Shown here one piece after another: positions 1 to 8,997 of a stretch of 64,000 nt of DNA; position 1 is the first letter of the stretch, and each line of letters starts with the position of its first letter. The DNA is taken from positions 67,101-131,100 of the forward strand of contig JALHOD010000007.1 in the NCBI GenBank assembly GCA_022843165.1. Reading direction: 5' to 3'. Below the pieces are notes generated by a model that did not search any database, was not told the DNA's origin, and saw nothing but the letters and a program-made list of their open reading frames with translations. The position numbers and the translations under genes were made by a program. The DNA comes from Pseudorhodoplanes sp. Its GTDB lineage: Bacteria > Pseudomonadota > Alphaproteobacteria > Rhizobiales > Xanthobacteraceae.

Positions 1-10
1 ATTCCAGAAA

Positions 11-60
11 GACCGAGGGCGTCGGAGAGACTTAACATCGTCTCGCCGACGCCCTCCGTC
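11..60. repeat. near-perfect 50-bp palindrome (stem-loop)
   Basis: Bases 11-31 pair with 40-60: 19 of 21 positions are complementary around an 8-nt loop (ttaacatc). The core GAGGGCGTCGG/CCGACGCCCTC is perfect. Neither side has a T-tract, so this is not a textbook rho-independent terminator. It could still end transcription of the basic microprotein gene to its right, or of a gene left of the window. Confidence 0.6.
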
Positions 61-67
61 GTCACGT

Positions 68-121
68 TAAGCCGGCGATGTCTCGCACGAGTAGATCGCG
101 CTGAAGGACTTCGCCGGCTTA
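68..121. repeat. 11-bp inverted repeat downstream of the basic microprotein gene
   Basis: TAAGCCGGCGA at 68-78 is perfectly complementary to TCGCCGGCTTA at 111-121, with a 32-nt loop. It lies about 26 nt past the stop of the small gene at 147-227 on the minus strand, so it would sit in that transcript's 3' untranslated region, next to the second stem-loop at 11-60. Confidence 0.45.
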
Positions 122-146
122 TATGACGTGGCCGAAAACGTTGCGA

Positions 147-227
147 CTATTTCCGCTTCGCGGCTTTGCGCTTCGTCTTCTTCGCGGTCTTCTTGGCCGC
201 AGCCTTAGCTTTTCTACGCTTCGCCAT
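147..227 (-). CDS. 26-residue lysine/arginine-rich histone H1-like microprotein
   Basis: This short frame encodes 26 residues: 11 Lys, 4 Arg, 8 Ala, 2 Thr and the initiator Met. It starts MAKRRKAKAAAKKTAKK. The composition resembles the Lys/Ala-rich tails of histone H1-like and HU-extension proteins and short basic proteins annotated in Bradyrhizobium relatives, so a nucleic-acid-binding role is inferred. The start is supported by a strong ribosome site (GGAGGG) six bases upstream of the ATG. Two stem-loops follow the stop and a long gene-poor leader lies upstream. It is too short for homology to decide, but the ribosome site and extreme bias make chance unlikely. Confidence 0.65.
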   Translation of the reverse strand: MAKRRKAKAAAKKTAKKTKRKAAKRK

Positions 228-1133
228 TGTGCCCTCCAGTTAAGAGATGGCGCTATCGAATAAGTGCAGTCGCGAATCGACATGCACTCCATTTCGATTA
301 CTACAGAATGCAAAAAACAGCGACTCCACTTAAGGAAACGTGTACGCGCGCGCGCCGCCGCGCGGCGTCCGCAACATCCCGCACGCGCATCACGCTCGCA
401 TGTCGCACGCAAAACATTTTGTTTGCGCGCCGCGCGACGCGACGATTGCGAAATCGCTTTTAGGCCCGAAAAATAAGGCTGAATGCATCGTCGCGTTGTT
501 CGGGAGATTTGTTCTCTGCCGATTTTCGCCGCGCGTGTCGCGCGCGTTTCGGCGAGTTGCAAAGTCAAGATCGACGTCCGGAAATGCCTGAAAAAAAATT
601 TTGGAAAGCCGTCTCAAAAACGAACCTCGCGGACCGGGAATCGATCAAAAACGAGCGAATCGGCGCCAGGCGATTCGCGATGAGCGACGCTTGCGCGCAC
701 GGTCCGATGCATTTTGCGATCCGCGCTCACCCTTCACGCACCACCTTCGCCGGATCACGCCGACCATTTCGACGGCCGACGCATCGCAAAAAGGTTCGCG
801 GCTGCACGTGCGCCAGATTGGGACACCGCCGGCCGCGATCGAGCCGCTGGTGCGAGCGCGCGCGGTGCCGAAGGTCGCCTGCGTCATCCCGCGCGGACAT
901 GTCTTGTCCGGCTTTGCCGCGTTGGATGGCGCGCGCGGCGGCTGACATGCGCCGACACGCCGGCAACAACCCACTGACTCTCTTGATGAATGTCCGGATG
1001 AGCGATCAGCCATTGATGCCGCGCGTCGCGTGACGCCGGATCGCGCGACATCACGCGGTGCAAACACCCGCGCATGTGCGCCGGCGCACCAATACCGGCA
1101 CGGGATCGGCGAGGATGAAGCGGCTGACAGCCG
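228..1133. other. about 900 bp without a convincing gene
   Basis: All six frames contain open stretches here, but they read as Arg/Ala/Ser-rich shadow translations with no recognisable domain and no good ribosome site. The DNA is unusual: alternating CG runs around 342-365, many GCGCG clusters through 560, an A-run with AAAAAAAATTTT near 592-602, and then ordinary GC-rich sequence up to the gatB terminus. It may hold the promoter and a long leader of the basic microprotein gene, or a non-coding RNA. I could not identify one. Confidence 0.5.
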
Positions 1134-2603
1134 TCAGAGTCCGAGTTTGGCCTTCAGCAGATCGTTCACGGCCTGCGGATTGGCCTTGCCGCCCGAAGAT
1201 TTCATCACCTGGCCGACAAACCAGCCGATCGCCTTCGGGTTGGACTTCGCATCGGCGACCTTGTCCGGATTCCCGGCGAGGATCTCGTCCACCACCTTCT
1301 CGATCGCGCCGAGATCGGTGACCTGCTTCATGCCGCGGCTCTCGACAATGGCGCGCGGATCGCCGCCTTCGGCCCAGACGATCTCGAACAGATCCTTGGC
1401 GATCTTTCCGGAAATGGTGCCCTCGCCGATCAGGTCGAGGATGGTCCCGAGCTGATCGGCGCTAACCGGCGAGGACGCGATGTCCCTGCCTTCCTTGTTG
1501 AGGCGGCCGGCGAGTTCATTGATCACCCAGTTCGCCGCGATCTTGGCGTCGCGCCCTTTGGCGACGGCCTCGAAGAAATCGGCGGTCTCCCGCTCGCCGA
1601 CCAGCACGCCGGCATCGTAGGGCGTCAGTCCGAAACCGGAGATGAAACGCGTCTTCTTCTCGTCCGGAAGCTCGGGCAGATGCGCTTTCAGCGCATCGAC
1701 ATAGGCCTGGTCGAATTCAAGCGGCAGCAGATCCGGATCCGGGAAATAGCGATAGTCATGCGCCTCTTCCTTGCTGCGCATGGAGCGCGTCTCGCCCTTG
1801 CCGGGGTCGAACAGCCGCGTCTCCTGGTCGATCCGGCCGCCGTCTTCCAGAATGTCGATCTGGCGCCGGGCCTCGTACTCGATGGCCTGGCCGATAAAGC
1901 GGATGGAATTGACGTTCTTGATCTCGCAGCGGGTGCCGAGCGGCGCTCCAGGCTTGCGGACGGAGACGTTCACGTCCGCGCGCAGCGAGCCCTCCTCCAT
2001 ATTGCCGTCGCAGGTGCCGAGATAGCGCAAAATGCTCCGCAGCTTGGACACATAGGCCTTGGCGTCGTCCGGCGACCGCAGATCGGGCTTGGACACGATC
2101 TCCATCAGGGCCACGCCCGACCGGTTCAGATCGACGAAGGACATGGAGGGGTGCTGGTCGTGCAGGCTCTTGCCGGCATCCTGTTCCAGATGCACCCGCT
2201 CGATCCCGATGGTGACGCTCTCGCCGTCCGGCAGGTCGACGATCACCTCGCCCTCGCCCACGATCGGCGACTTGTACTGGCTGATCTGATAGCCCTGCGG
2301 CAGATCGGGATAGAAATAGTTCTTCCGGTCGAACACCGATTTCAGATTGATCCGCGCGTTCAGACCGAGCCCGGTGCGGATGGCCTGCTTGACGCATTCC
2401 TCGTTGATGACCGGCAGCATGCCGGGCATGGCGGCGTCGACCAGCGAGACATGCGAATTGGGCGCGCCGCCGAACTCGGTCGAGGCTCCCGAGAAGAGTT
2501 TCGATTTGGACGTCACCTGGGCGTGGACTTCCATGCCGATCACGACTTCCCAGTCGCCGTCGGCGCCCTTGATCAGCCTGGTATTCCTGGCAGGTGCGTT
2601 CAT
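1134..2603 (-). CDS. gatB: Asp-tRNA(Asn)/Glu-tRNA(Gln) amidotransferase subunit B
   Basis: GatB (489 residues from the chosen ATG) is the tRNA-binding kinase subunit of GatCAB. It phosphorylates the Glu or Asp of misacylated tRNA and receives ammonia from GatA to make Gln-tRNA or Asn-tRNA. The N-terminal signature [10 protein letters not shown], the [10 protein letters not shown] segment and the C-terminal YqeY-like helical tail are visible. The zinc-cysteine motif of many GatB proteins is replaced by [12 protein letters not shown], which I believe is usual in alphaproteobacteria. An upstream TTG at 2630 would add nine residues of unlike sequence, so the ATG is preferred. It lies on the same strand as gatCA but is separated from them by an NTF2-like gene. 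Confidence 0.97.
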   Translation of the reverse strand: MNAPARNTRLIKGADGDWEVVIGMEVHAQVTSKSKLFSGASTEFGGAPNSHVSLVDAAMPGMLPVINEECVKQAIRTGLGLNARINLKSVFDRKNYFYPDLPQGYQISQYKSPIVGEGEVIVDLPDGESVTIGIERVHLEQDAGKSLHDQHPSMSFVDLNRSGVALMEIVSKPDLRSPDDAKAYVSKLRSILRYLGTCDGNMEEGSLRADVNVSVRKPGAPLGTRCEIKNVNSIRFIGQAIEYEARRQIDILEDGGRIDQETRLFDPGKGETRSMRSKEEAHDYRYFPDPDLLPLEFDQAYVDALKAHLPELPDEKKTRFISGFGLTPYDAGVLVGERETADFFEAVAKGRDAKIAANWVINELAGRLNKEGRDIASSPVSADQLGTILDLIGEGTISGKIAKDLFEIVWAEGGDPRAIVESRGMKQVTDLGAIEKVVDEILAGNPDKVADAKSNPKAIGWFVGQVMKSSGGKANPQAVNDLLKAKLGL

Positions 2604-2732
2604 GTCGCGGTCTCGATAACGGCCGGCCAAAAGGCCATCACACCCGCCCGGATCCGGCGGACAGGCTGAAATAGCCTGCTTGCCGCCGCGGTGCCAGTGC
2701 GGCCGGTTGCCAATTCATGGCCTCGGCGGCCG

Positions 2733-3167
2733 TCACGGAAAGGATTTCTGCAACTCGATGGTACGGCCCAGGGCCTGCTGCATCATGTCGAAGCTGTCGG
2801 CAAAAGCCATGTATTCGATCAACCGGTTGTTCCGGTAACGGTGAAAAGCGGCCACCTTGTACCGCATGACCCGGCCGGTCTCCCGCTGCCGCAGCCTGCG
2901 ATCGCAGATCACCGCCGCGCGGTCGCCCTCGACCACCACGACCTCCAGATCGTTGCCGAGAACTTCAACCAGTTCATCAATCTTTTGAATCGCTTTCAGG
3001 ACCTCGGCTTTGCCTTGGATTCTATTGGGAAACGGCAGCGCCTCCGGCGGGCAAAACATGCGCCATTCGATATCGTCGTCGAACAGATCGAAGATGGCTT
3101 CGCGCGCGCCCCCGTCATAGGCGGCATAGGACAGTCGGACCAGCTTGTGAATTTCCTCAGGCGTCAC
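2733..3167 (-). CDS. SnoaL/NTF2-like family protein
   Basis: A 144-residue protein with the layout of the NTF2-like cone fold: an N-terminal helix pair (IHKLVRLSYAAYDGG), a WRMFCPPE segment after the first strand, and C-terminal strands ending VAAFHRYRNNRLIEYMAF. Such proteins are small ligand pockets or isomerase-like enzymes. Substrate cannot be deduced. Translation starts at GTG, five bases after a strong GGGAGG site; an overlapping ATG just upstream is out of frame. It sits between gatA and gatB on the same strand but shows no functional tie to them. Confidence 0.8.
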   Translation of the reverse strand: MTPEEIHKLVRLSYAAYDGGAREAIFDLFDDDIEWRMFCPPEALPFPNRIQGKAEVLKAIQKIDELVEVLGNDLEVVVVEGDRAAVICDRRLRQRETGRVMRYKVAAFHRYRNNRLIEYMAFADSFDMMQQALGRTIELQKSFP

Positions 3168-3290
3168 GCATCCTCCCGTGGCAAAGCGATTCTTTCAGTT
3201 CCGCCAATCTGGCACGGAAGGTGAAATACCCAACATACCGCTATAACGAGCGCAGCTTGAGCGTCACAACCTTGGCGCTGAGCGTTTTGG

Positions 3291-4766
3291 TCACCACCAC
3301 GCCTGGGGCGTGAAACGGCCGGCCGCCTGCTCGATCACTTCCCCAAGCGAGAACAGCGTCTCCTCGTCGAAAGGACGGCCGATCAATTGCAGGCCGAGCG
3401 GCAAGCCTTCGCTGGACAATCCGCCGGGCACCGAGATGCCGGGCAGCCCGGCCATGTTCACCGTCACCGTGAAGACGTCGTTGAGATACATCTCGACCGG
3501 ATCGGCGCCGCCCTTTTCGCCGATGCCGAACGCCGCCGAAGGCGTCGCCGGTGTCAGGATGGCGTTCACCCCCTTGTCAAAGCAATCTTCGAAGTCCTTC
3601 TTGATCAGGGTGCGGACCTTCTGGGCGCGCAGGTAATAGGCGTCGTAATAGCCTGCCGACAAAACATATGTTCCGATCATGATGCGGCGTCGCACTTCCG
3701 CGCCGAAACCGGACGCGCGCGTCCTCTCATACATGTCGGTGATATCGCGGCCATTCTCGCGCAACCCGTAACGCACGCCGTCATAGCGGGCGAGATTGGA
3801 CGAGGCCTCCGCCGGCGCGACGATGTAATAGGCCGGCAGCGCATATCTGGTATGGGGGAGCGAGACCTCGACGATGTCCGCGCCGGCTTTTTTCAGCCAG
3901 TCCGCGCCCTGCGCCCACAGGGTCTCGATCTCGGCGGCCATGCCGCCGACCCGGTACTCCTTCGGGATGCCGATCTTCATGCCCTTGACCGATTTGCCGA
4001 TCGCCGCCTCGTAATCGGGGACCGGCTGATCGATCGAGGTCGTGTCCTTGGCGTCATGTCCCGCCATCGACCGCAACAGGATGGCGGCATCGCGCACCGA
4101 CCGGGCAAAGGGACCGGCCTGATCCAGGGATGATGCGAACGCGATCGTGCCCCAGCGCGAGCAGCGTCCATAGGTCGGCTTGACACCGACAATGCCGGCG
4201 AAAGCCGCGGGCTGACGGATCGAGCCGCCGGTATCGGTTCCGGTGGCGCCGAGGCAGATGCCGGCGGCAACCGCCGCCGCCGATCCGCCGGACGACCCGC
4301 CCGGCACCAGCGGCGTATTCGCTCCTTGCCGGCGCCAGGGAGAAGTCACGGGTCCGAAGAACGAGGTCTCGTTCGAGGACCCCATGGCGAATTCGTCGTT
4401 ATTGGTTTTTCCAAGCAGGACCGCGCCGTCGCGCCAGAGCTGCGCGGTCACGGTCGATTCATAAGCCGGGACGAATGTGTCGAGGATGTGCGAGCACGCC
4501 GTGGTCCGCACATCCTTGGTGCAGAACATGTCCTTGATCGCCACCGGAATGCCTTCCAGCGGGCCGGCCTTGCCGGCGGCGATGCGCCTGTCCGATTCGC
4601 ACGCCATGGCGCGCGCGACGTCAGGGGTTTCCAGCACATAGGCGTTGAGTACGCGCGCCTTCTCCATCGCGGCGAGATGGGCTTCTGCCAGTTCGGATGC
4701 GCTGAAGCGTTTCGTCGTCAGGCCATCGCGCGCGTCGGCGATGGTGAGCGAAGTCAGTTCGGTCAT
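3291..4766 (-). CDS. gatA: Asp-tRNA(Asn)/Glu-tRNA(Gln) amidotransferase subunit A
   Basis: GatA (491 residues) is the amidase subunit that hydrolyses glutamine and channels ammonia to GatB. The amidase-signature catalytic triad is complete: Lys78 in PVAIKDMF, cis-Ser158 in PGGSSGGSA and nucleophile Ser182 in [12 protein letters not shown]. The length is normal. The ATG overlaps the stop of the small gene 4763-4993 by four bases (ATGA), which implies translational coupling. Together with gatC and gatB it indicates the indirect route to Gln-tRNA and/or Asn-tRNA, typical of alphaproteobacteria. Confidence 0.98.
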   Translation of the reverse strand: MTELTSLTIADARDGLTTKRFSASELAEAHLAAMEKARVLNAYVLETPDVARAMACESDRRIAAGKAGPLEGIPVAIKDMFCTKDVRTTACSHILDTFVPAYESTVTAQLWRDGAVLLGKTNNDEFAMGSSNETSFFGPVTSPWRRQGANTPLVPGGSSGGSAAAVAAGICLGATGTDTGGSIRQPAAFAGIVGVKPTYGRCSRWGTIAFASSLDQAGPFARSVRDAAILLRSMAGHDAKDTTSIDQPVPDYEAAIGKSVKGMKIGIPKEYRVGGMAAEIETLWAQGADWLKKAGADIVEVSLPHTRYALPAYYIVAPAEASSNLARYDGVRYGLRENGRDITDMYERTRASGFGAEVRRRIMIGTYVLSAGYYDAYYLRAQKVRTLIKKDFEDCFDKGVNAILTPATPSAAFGIGEKGGADPVEMYLNDVFTVTVNMAGLPGISVPGGLSSEGLPLGLQLIGRPFDEETLFSLGEVIEQAAGRFTPQAWW

Positions 4767-4993
4767 GAGGCAGGACTATCGCACGCGAAGGAATTGTTGG
4801 CGGTTTTCTTTGTGACCGGCCCGAGCGTCCTGGTTCCGTCCGCCTCCACGACAACCTCGACTTCACCGGGTAACGGCAAATCCATCGCGCGCAGATCGTC
4901 CTCGCTCACGCCCTCCGGCATTTTTCCTTCGGCGATCTGCTTGAGCAGTTCGAACCGATAGAACATTTCAGCTTCTTCGCAGGCGAGGCACAT
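4763..4993 (-). CDS. small conserved-looking protein between gatC and gatA
   Basis: A 76-residue acidic protein ([17 protein letters not shown]) with a CxxC pair near its start and a Pro/Gly-rich centre. No family is recognised. It is a real gene by context: its ATG shares bases with the gatC stop (TAATG at 4995-4991) and its stop overlaps the gatA ATG (ATGA), so the three genes are translated as one coupled unit. The CxxC could bind metal or be redox-active. A role in amidotransferase assembly is only a guess from position. Confidence 0.75.
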   Translation of the reverse strand: MCLACEEAEMFYRFELLKQIAEGKMPEGVSEDDLRAMDLPLPGEVEVVVEADGTRTLGPVTKKTANNSFACDSPAS

Positions 4994-5280
4994 TACTCGA
5001 CCACCTTGGGCACGAGAAAGAAATGGTCTTCGGTCGCAGGCGCGTTGCCGACGATGATGTCTGGAATTCCCCCGTCGGTCACCGCGTCGGCGCGCTTCTT
5101 CATGACCATCGGCGTGACCGAGGTCATCGGCTCGACGCCCTCGACCTCGACTTCTGAAAGCTGCTCGACGAAGCTCAGGATGGCGTTGATCTCCGTCCGC
5201 ATTTTCTCGATCTCGCTGTCCTCGACGGCGATCCGCGCCAGATGCGCGATGCGGCGGACAGTCGCGATGTCGACGGACAT
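4993..5280 (-). CDS. gatC: Asp-tRNA(Asn)/Glu-tRNA(Gln) amidotransferase subunit C
   Basis: GatC (95 residues) is the small scaffold that wraps around GatA and stabilises its contact with GatB. The family opening is clear ([17 protein letters not shown], then the helix [14 protein letters not shown] and the segment VEPMTSV). The length is normal. It is first in the gatC-small ORF-gatA unit and overlaps the following gene by one base. Confidence 0.97.
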   Translation of the reverse strand: MSVDIATVRRIAHLARIAVEDSEIEKMRTEINAILSFVEQLSEVEVEGVEPMTSVTPMVMKKRADAVTDGGIPDIIVGNAPATEDHFFLVPKVVE

Positions 5281-5357
5281 GAACGAGCTCCAGGGACGGG
5301 CATGAAGACCGGGTCGCTATAGCAGACGGCCGTTTTGAACAGCAACCGGAGAACCGA

Positions 5358-5585
5358 TCACCGGTGCTTGCGCTTTTTCGGAGAAGCGGAGACGTCCGGT
5401 TGGGCCGGCGCGATCATGTAGCGTTCGGGCGGCGTGGCGACGGCGCGCGCCGAGCCGGGCGTTCCGCCCGGGCGAGTGAACTCGACGCGGACGGGCGCGA
5501 TCTGGGCGGATCCGGCCCCTTGGGCATGGGCGGATGCCGCGATCGAGGTGGCCGTAATGGCGGCCGCGAATTGCAAAAGCCGCAT
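5358..5585 (-). CDS. small secreted protein of unknown function
   Basis: A 75-residue protein with a plausible Sec signal peptide (MRLLQFAAAITATSIAASA, cleavage after AHA) followed by a short Pro/Arg-rich mature part ending in a basic KKRKHR tail. GGAGG lies six bases before the ATG. It faces away from the PAS regulator at 5781, with a shared AT-rich promoter region of about 195 bp between them. No family is recognised. The mature chain is only about 53 residues and looks unstructured. Confidence 0.65.
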   Translation of the reverse strand: MRLLQFAAAITATSIAASAHAQGAGSAQIAPVRVEFTRPGGTPGSARAVATPPERYMIAPAQPDVSASPKKRKHR

Positions 5586-5780
5586 GATTGACCTCCACTC
5601 TCCGATCCCTAGAAGACATATTGCATCCTAATTTGATCATTCGGGAGATTCAGGCACTTGCACAAAGCATAAATTTTCTTGTTCCAGCGCCATGTACGGA
5701 GTTGCTGCCGCAATTTTTGAGGGTTACTCTAATATTTGACTAGAATTTTGGGTGAGCTTCTCCACCGTACGGAGGCTCTG

Positions 5781-6806
5781 ATGCTAGTCTTGTTTGAAGG
5801 CCCAACCGGCCCCAGCGAAACGCTCCGCTTTGTCGAAGAAAAGGGCGGCGCCGGGATCTGGAGCTGGGATCTGAAGACCCAGAAGATGCAATGGTCGCGG
5901 GGGCTTTTCGCCCTGCTGGGGCTTGAGCCGGATTCCGCCGAACCCTCCTACGCTCTCCTGCGGTCCATGACACACCCCGAGGACCGACGCCCGGAGGGCG
6001 AGCTTGAGCGCATCGTGAGCGACGCCATGCCGCTCGATCGCGAATTCCGGATCATCCAGGCCAACCGCAGGGTCCGCTGGCTCTCGTCACGGGGCGAAGT
6101 TCTGCTCGACCAGGCCGGCAAGCCGTCCCGCGTCATCGGAGTCATGTTCGACGTAACACGCCGCCGCGAAGCATCGCTCGCCAAACAGGCCAGCGATGCG
6201 CGCTATCGCGCGTTGGTGGAAGCCATTGCCACCGTGGTCTGGAGCAGCGACCCGGAGGGCAAGGTCACCGACATGCCGGAATGGCGGAAGCTCACCGGCC
6301 AGACCGTCGAACAGGTGGCGGGATGGGGCTGGCTCGAAGCGGTTCACCCCGACGACAAGGCCATGGCGATTCAGGCGTGGCATCGTTCCGTGGAGAAGGG
6401 CGAGATCTACGACGCCGAGTTCCGGATCCGCAGACGGGCCGGCGAATATCGCTGGTACAATTGCCGCGGCGCACCAGTGCGAAATTCCGACGGCTCGATC
6501 CGGGAATGGGTCGGGATCTGCATCGACATCCACGAACGCAAGGTCTGGGCGCCGACGAGCGCCGCCGCGTCCGCCGCCCTCACGGGAGCGCAGATCCGCG
6601 CGGCGCGCGGCATACTGAACTGGTCGGTGCGCGATCTGGCCGAATCCGCAAAGGTGTCCGCCTCCACCATCCGGCGGCTCGAGGAACTCCACGGGTCGCC
6701 GTCCGGCACGGAGCCCAGCCTTGAGCCCATCCGCGAAGTCCTGGAGCGGTCGGGCGTGGAGTTCCTGTTCGCTCCGACCGGCAAACCCGGTGCGCGGCCG
6801 CGATGA
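5781..6806 (+). CDS. PAS-PAS-XRE helix-turn-helix regulator
   Basis: A 341-residue protein with two PAS domains of the PAS_3 fold (about residues 14-128 and 139-255; HPEDRR and HPDDKA motifs, each closing with a GVMFDVT or GICIDIHER strand) and a C-terminal XRE-type helix-turn-helix (about 268-330, LTGAQIRAARGILNWSV). No histidine kinase, GGDEF or EAL output is present, so it is probably a soluble one-component sensor that binds DNA directly. The first PAS part lacks a membrane segment. The start is set by GGAGG six bases upstream; an in-frame TTG at 5736 has no such site. The ligand is unknown. It is transcribed away from the small secreted protein gene. Confidence 0.85.
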   Translation: MLVLFEGPTGPSETLRFVEEKGGAGIWSWDLKTQKMQWSRGLFALLGLEPDSAEPSYALLRSMTHPEDRRPEGELERIVSDAMPLDREFRIIQANRRVRWLSSRGEVLLDQAGKPSRVIGVMFDVTRRREASLAKQASDARYRALVEAIATVVWSSDPEGKVTDMPEWRKLTGQTVEQVAGWGWLEAVHPDDKAMAIQAWHRSVEKGEIYDAEFRIRRRAGEYRWYNCRGAPVRNSDGSIREWVGICIDIHERKVWAPTSAAASAALTGAQIRAARGILNWSVRDLAESAKVSASTIRRLEELHGSPSGTEPSLEPIREVLERSGVEFLFAPTGKPGARPR

Positions 6807-7001
6807 AATGGGTTTCTGGAAGCCCAGGCGCTTACGAAAATACCGCCGCCAATTTTGGGGCCGGCGATTTCATGCCCGGCCATCCCGCGCGAAATTTCTC
6901 CGTGCCGGTCCGTCTGCCGCGGGCTGCGAACCAAATTGCCTTAACAGGACTGTAAGTGAATTCTTCTAGTTGTTCTCATGAGCATTTGATGAGCAGAGGG
7001 C

Positions 7002-7367
7002 ATGACCCTGGTTGGACAACAGCAAGCGCGCGAGCACGTACCGCACATTGAAGCTCTTCGCGCAGATACCGTCGAACTGCTCAATGATCTCACCGCGCAA
7101 ATCGAAAACTTTCGCCGCATTTTCGACGGCGCGTTCGAACACGCTCCGACCGCACCGGCGCGTGAACAATCCACGGATGTCGTCTTCGTCGACGATCTCG
7201 CAAAATGCATGGATTGTTCATGGGCGCGTCTTGAGGCTGCGAGCGGACGGCCCACCGCGGATATCGTCGCGCAATGTTCCCGCTTTCTGGAAACCTCGCT
7301 GCAGATCCTCCAGCAGGTCCAGCAATTACAGGCCGGCAAAACCAGTCCGCCGGACACAGACGGCTGA
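7002..7367 (+). CDS. hypothetical helical protein
   Basis: A 121-residue soluble protein predicted to be mostly alpha-helical, with heptad-like stretches (IEALRADTVELLNDLTAQI and LETSLQILQQVQQLQ) and two cysteines in CMDCSW. No family is recognised. The ATG follows GAGCAGAGGG. It ends three bases before the convergent ModA-like gene. Coiled-coil association is plausible, but function is unknown. Confidence 0.6.
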   Translation: MTLVGQQQAREHVPHIEALRADTVELLNDLTAQIENFRRIFDGAFEHAPTAPAREQSTDVVFVDDLAKCMDCSWARLEAASGRPTADIVAQCSRFLETSLQILQQVQQLQAGKTSPPDTDG

Positions 7368-7369
7368 CT

Positions 7370-8140
7370 TCAGGACGCCGGACGTTCCATCCCCTTCTTG
7401 CTCAGCAGCGCCGCTGCGTCCGGTCCCGACAACAATTCAAGCAACGCCTTTGCAGCAGCCGCATCTTTTGCCGTGGTGCTGATGCCGCCGGTATAGGTGG
7501 TGTAATTCTGGATTTCACCGGGCAGCGGCCCGACCAGCGTCACACCCTTCACCGGAACGATCTCGCTGATCTGATGGATTCCGAGTTCGGCATCGCCGCT
7601 GACAACAAGGTCGGCGACATAGCCGCCCTTCTTCAGCCTTGCCTTCGGATTGATCGCGTCCGCCAGCCCCAATCTTTCGAACAGCTTGGCGAGATAGATC
7701 CCGCTCGATCCCCCGCTGGCCGGATCGATATAGCCGACAGTCTTCGCGGACTGCAGCGCCGCCTTGAACGCATCGAGGGAAGAAATATCGGGGCGAGGTG
7801 CGCCTTCCTTCACCATGACGCCGATGCCGACACGCGCCAGATTTTTCTGGCTGCCGTCGGCGATCTTGCCGCTTTTTGTCAGCTGGCCGATGGCGCCCGG
7901 CGTGATGACCGCGACATCGAATGGCTCGCCGCTCTCGATGCGCTTCAGCAAGGCGCCGGCCGTGTCATTGTCGACGGTGACTTTGTGACCCAGGCGTTCG
8001 AAAGCCGGAACCATCTCGATCACGACCGGCTTCATCGCGCCGGTGGTCAGCACCTTGAGCTCGGCCGCGCCCGAGTTTGCACCCCCGCCCCAGAAGACTG
8101 CCACGATCGTCGCCGCAAGAGCCGCGCCTGTTGCCCGCAT
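7370..8140 (-). CDS. ModA-like extracellular substrate-binding protein
   Basis: About 256 residues: a signal peptide (ALAATIVAVFW, cleaved near GAAE) and then a type II periplasmic-binding fold of the molybdate-binding/SBP_bac_11 family. Visible are LKVLTTGAM after the signal, an NDTAGALLKRI segment, FDVAVITPG and GYIDPASGGSSGIYLAKLF. The family binds oxyanions or small organic anions for ABC uptake. No permease or ATPase lies beside it, so the ligand is unassigned. Two ATGs are six bases apart; the downstream one has AAGGGA at proper spacing and was chosen over 8146. Confidence 0.8.
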   Translation of the reverse strand: MRATGAALAATIVAVFWGGGANSGAAELKVLTTGAMKPVVIEMVPAFERLGHKVTVDNDTAGALLKRIESGEPFDVAVITPGAIGQLTKSGKIADGSQKNLARVGIGVMVKEGAPRPDISSLDAFKAALQSAKTVGYIDPASGGSSGIYLAKLFERLGLADAINPKARLKKGGYVADLVVSGDAELGIHQISEIVPVKGVTLVGPLPGEIQNYTTYTGGISTTAKDAAAAKALLELLSGPDAAALLSKKGMERPAS

Positions 8141-8146
8141 GAACAT

Positions 8147-8730
8147 TCCCTTCCATTCCCGCGAGCGGCGGACCCGTCCATCCCGCGCCGCTCCCGCTCA
8201 GCACGGATAACACCAGATGCGCCGGTTTATTTGGGCTGATTTTACCCGGCGGCTTTCCCGCCGCGCCGCCCCCCGGAACAGCAGGCCTTGCACGACCGGA
8301 CCGGCGATCCCACTCTTTTTGCCAACAGAACTCAAACACCCGGCGTCCTTTTTGACGAGTCTGGACTTCAGGCTGGTCAAGTCGAGGCAAACGGACCCAA
8401 GAAACGTCGCCGCGGACGAATCCGCCGACGGGACCGAATCGCGTTCCATTTCTGGCTGGGTCGCACGGCTGGTGGGACAGGTAATAAAGTTGGGCAAATC
8501 CGACCGGCTGCTAACCTATGCGTCACTCCGGGGTTAAATCCTTGGCAAAATGATGCCCATTTAGATGGTTTGTGGTGCCCTGTTGTTATCTTTAACAAAT
8601 TATGACTGTTGGTATGTCATTAAAGCATAGCTGCATCGCAACATAAATCCTTTTGCACCGCACCATCAGGGCTTATCTTCTTTTTAGATTCGTTACGGAC
8701 TTGTTCAGTCCAATCAAAGGGATAAAAGCC
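8147..8730. other. intergenic region ahead of the DUF1127 gene
   Basis: About 580 bp with no gene I can support. The left half is GC-rich and resembles decayed or structured sequence. The right half (about 8530-8720) is AT-rich for this genome, with several TTTAACAAATTA-like stretches, and should contain the promoter and a leader of the DUF1127 gene. A small RNA is possible but no terminator defines one. Confidence 0.5.
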
Positions 8731-8892
8731 ATGCTGCTCTCCAACCTGTTCCGCTTCCTGCGCCAGTGGCGCGCCTATGACTCCAGCATCCGCGAGCTCT
8801 CCCGTCTGGGTGACCGCGAACTGGCCGATATCGGCATCAACCGTTCGGAAATCGCCCGGGTCGCCTGGGAAAACGCCGAGCGCACTGCCTGA
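8731..8892 (+). CDS. DUF1127 (YjiS-like) small protein
   Basis: A 53-residue arginine-rich protein with the DUF1127 layout: a hydrophobic/aromatic N-terminal helix, then LSRLGDRELADIGINRSEI. Members are small RNA-binding or stress and phosphate-regulation proteins in alphaproteobacteria. The chosen ATG follows AAAGGGAT; an upstream in-frame start would add residues unlike the family. A strong terminator ends the gene at 8926-8957, so it is monocistronic. Confidence 0.88.
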   Translation: MLLSNLFRFLRQWRAYDSSIRELSRLGDRELADIGINRSEIARVAWENAERTA

Positions 8893-8925
8893 GCCACGCC
8901 GAGACCCCTCCAAGTCTCCAATGAA

Positions 8926-8957
8926 GACGCCCGCCGCAAGCGGGCGTTTTCATTTTG
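8926..8957 (+). terminator. rho-independent terminator of the DUF1127 gene
   Basis: CGCCCGC (8928-8934) pairs with GCGGGCG (8940-8946) around a CGCAA loop; A8927-T8947 extends the stem. It is followed by TTTT and then CATTTT. It lies 34 bases past the stop and before trmFO on the same strand. Confidence 0.88.
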
Positions 8958-8997
8958 GCGCATTGCCGGGGTGCCCGGTTTGCCCTAGCTAACCGGC

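Noticed and set aside
509-1033. Open frame of 174 codons in the gene-poor start of the window
   Set aside because: Cys/Arg/Ser-rich, no ribosome site, no conserved motif; competing frames on both strands look equally random.
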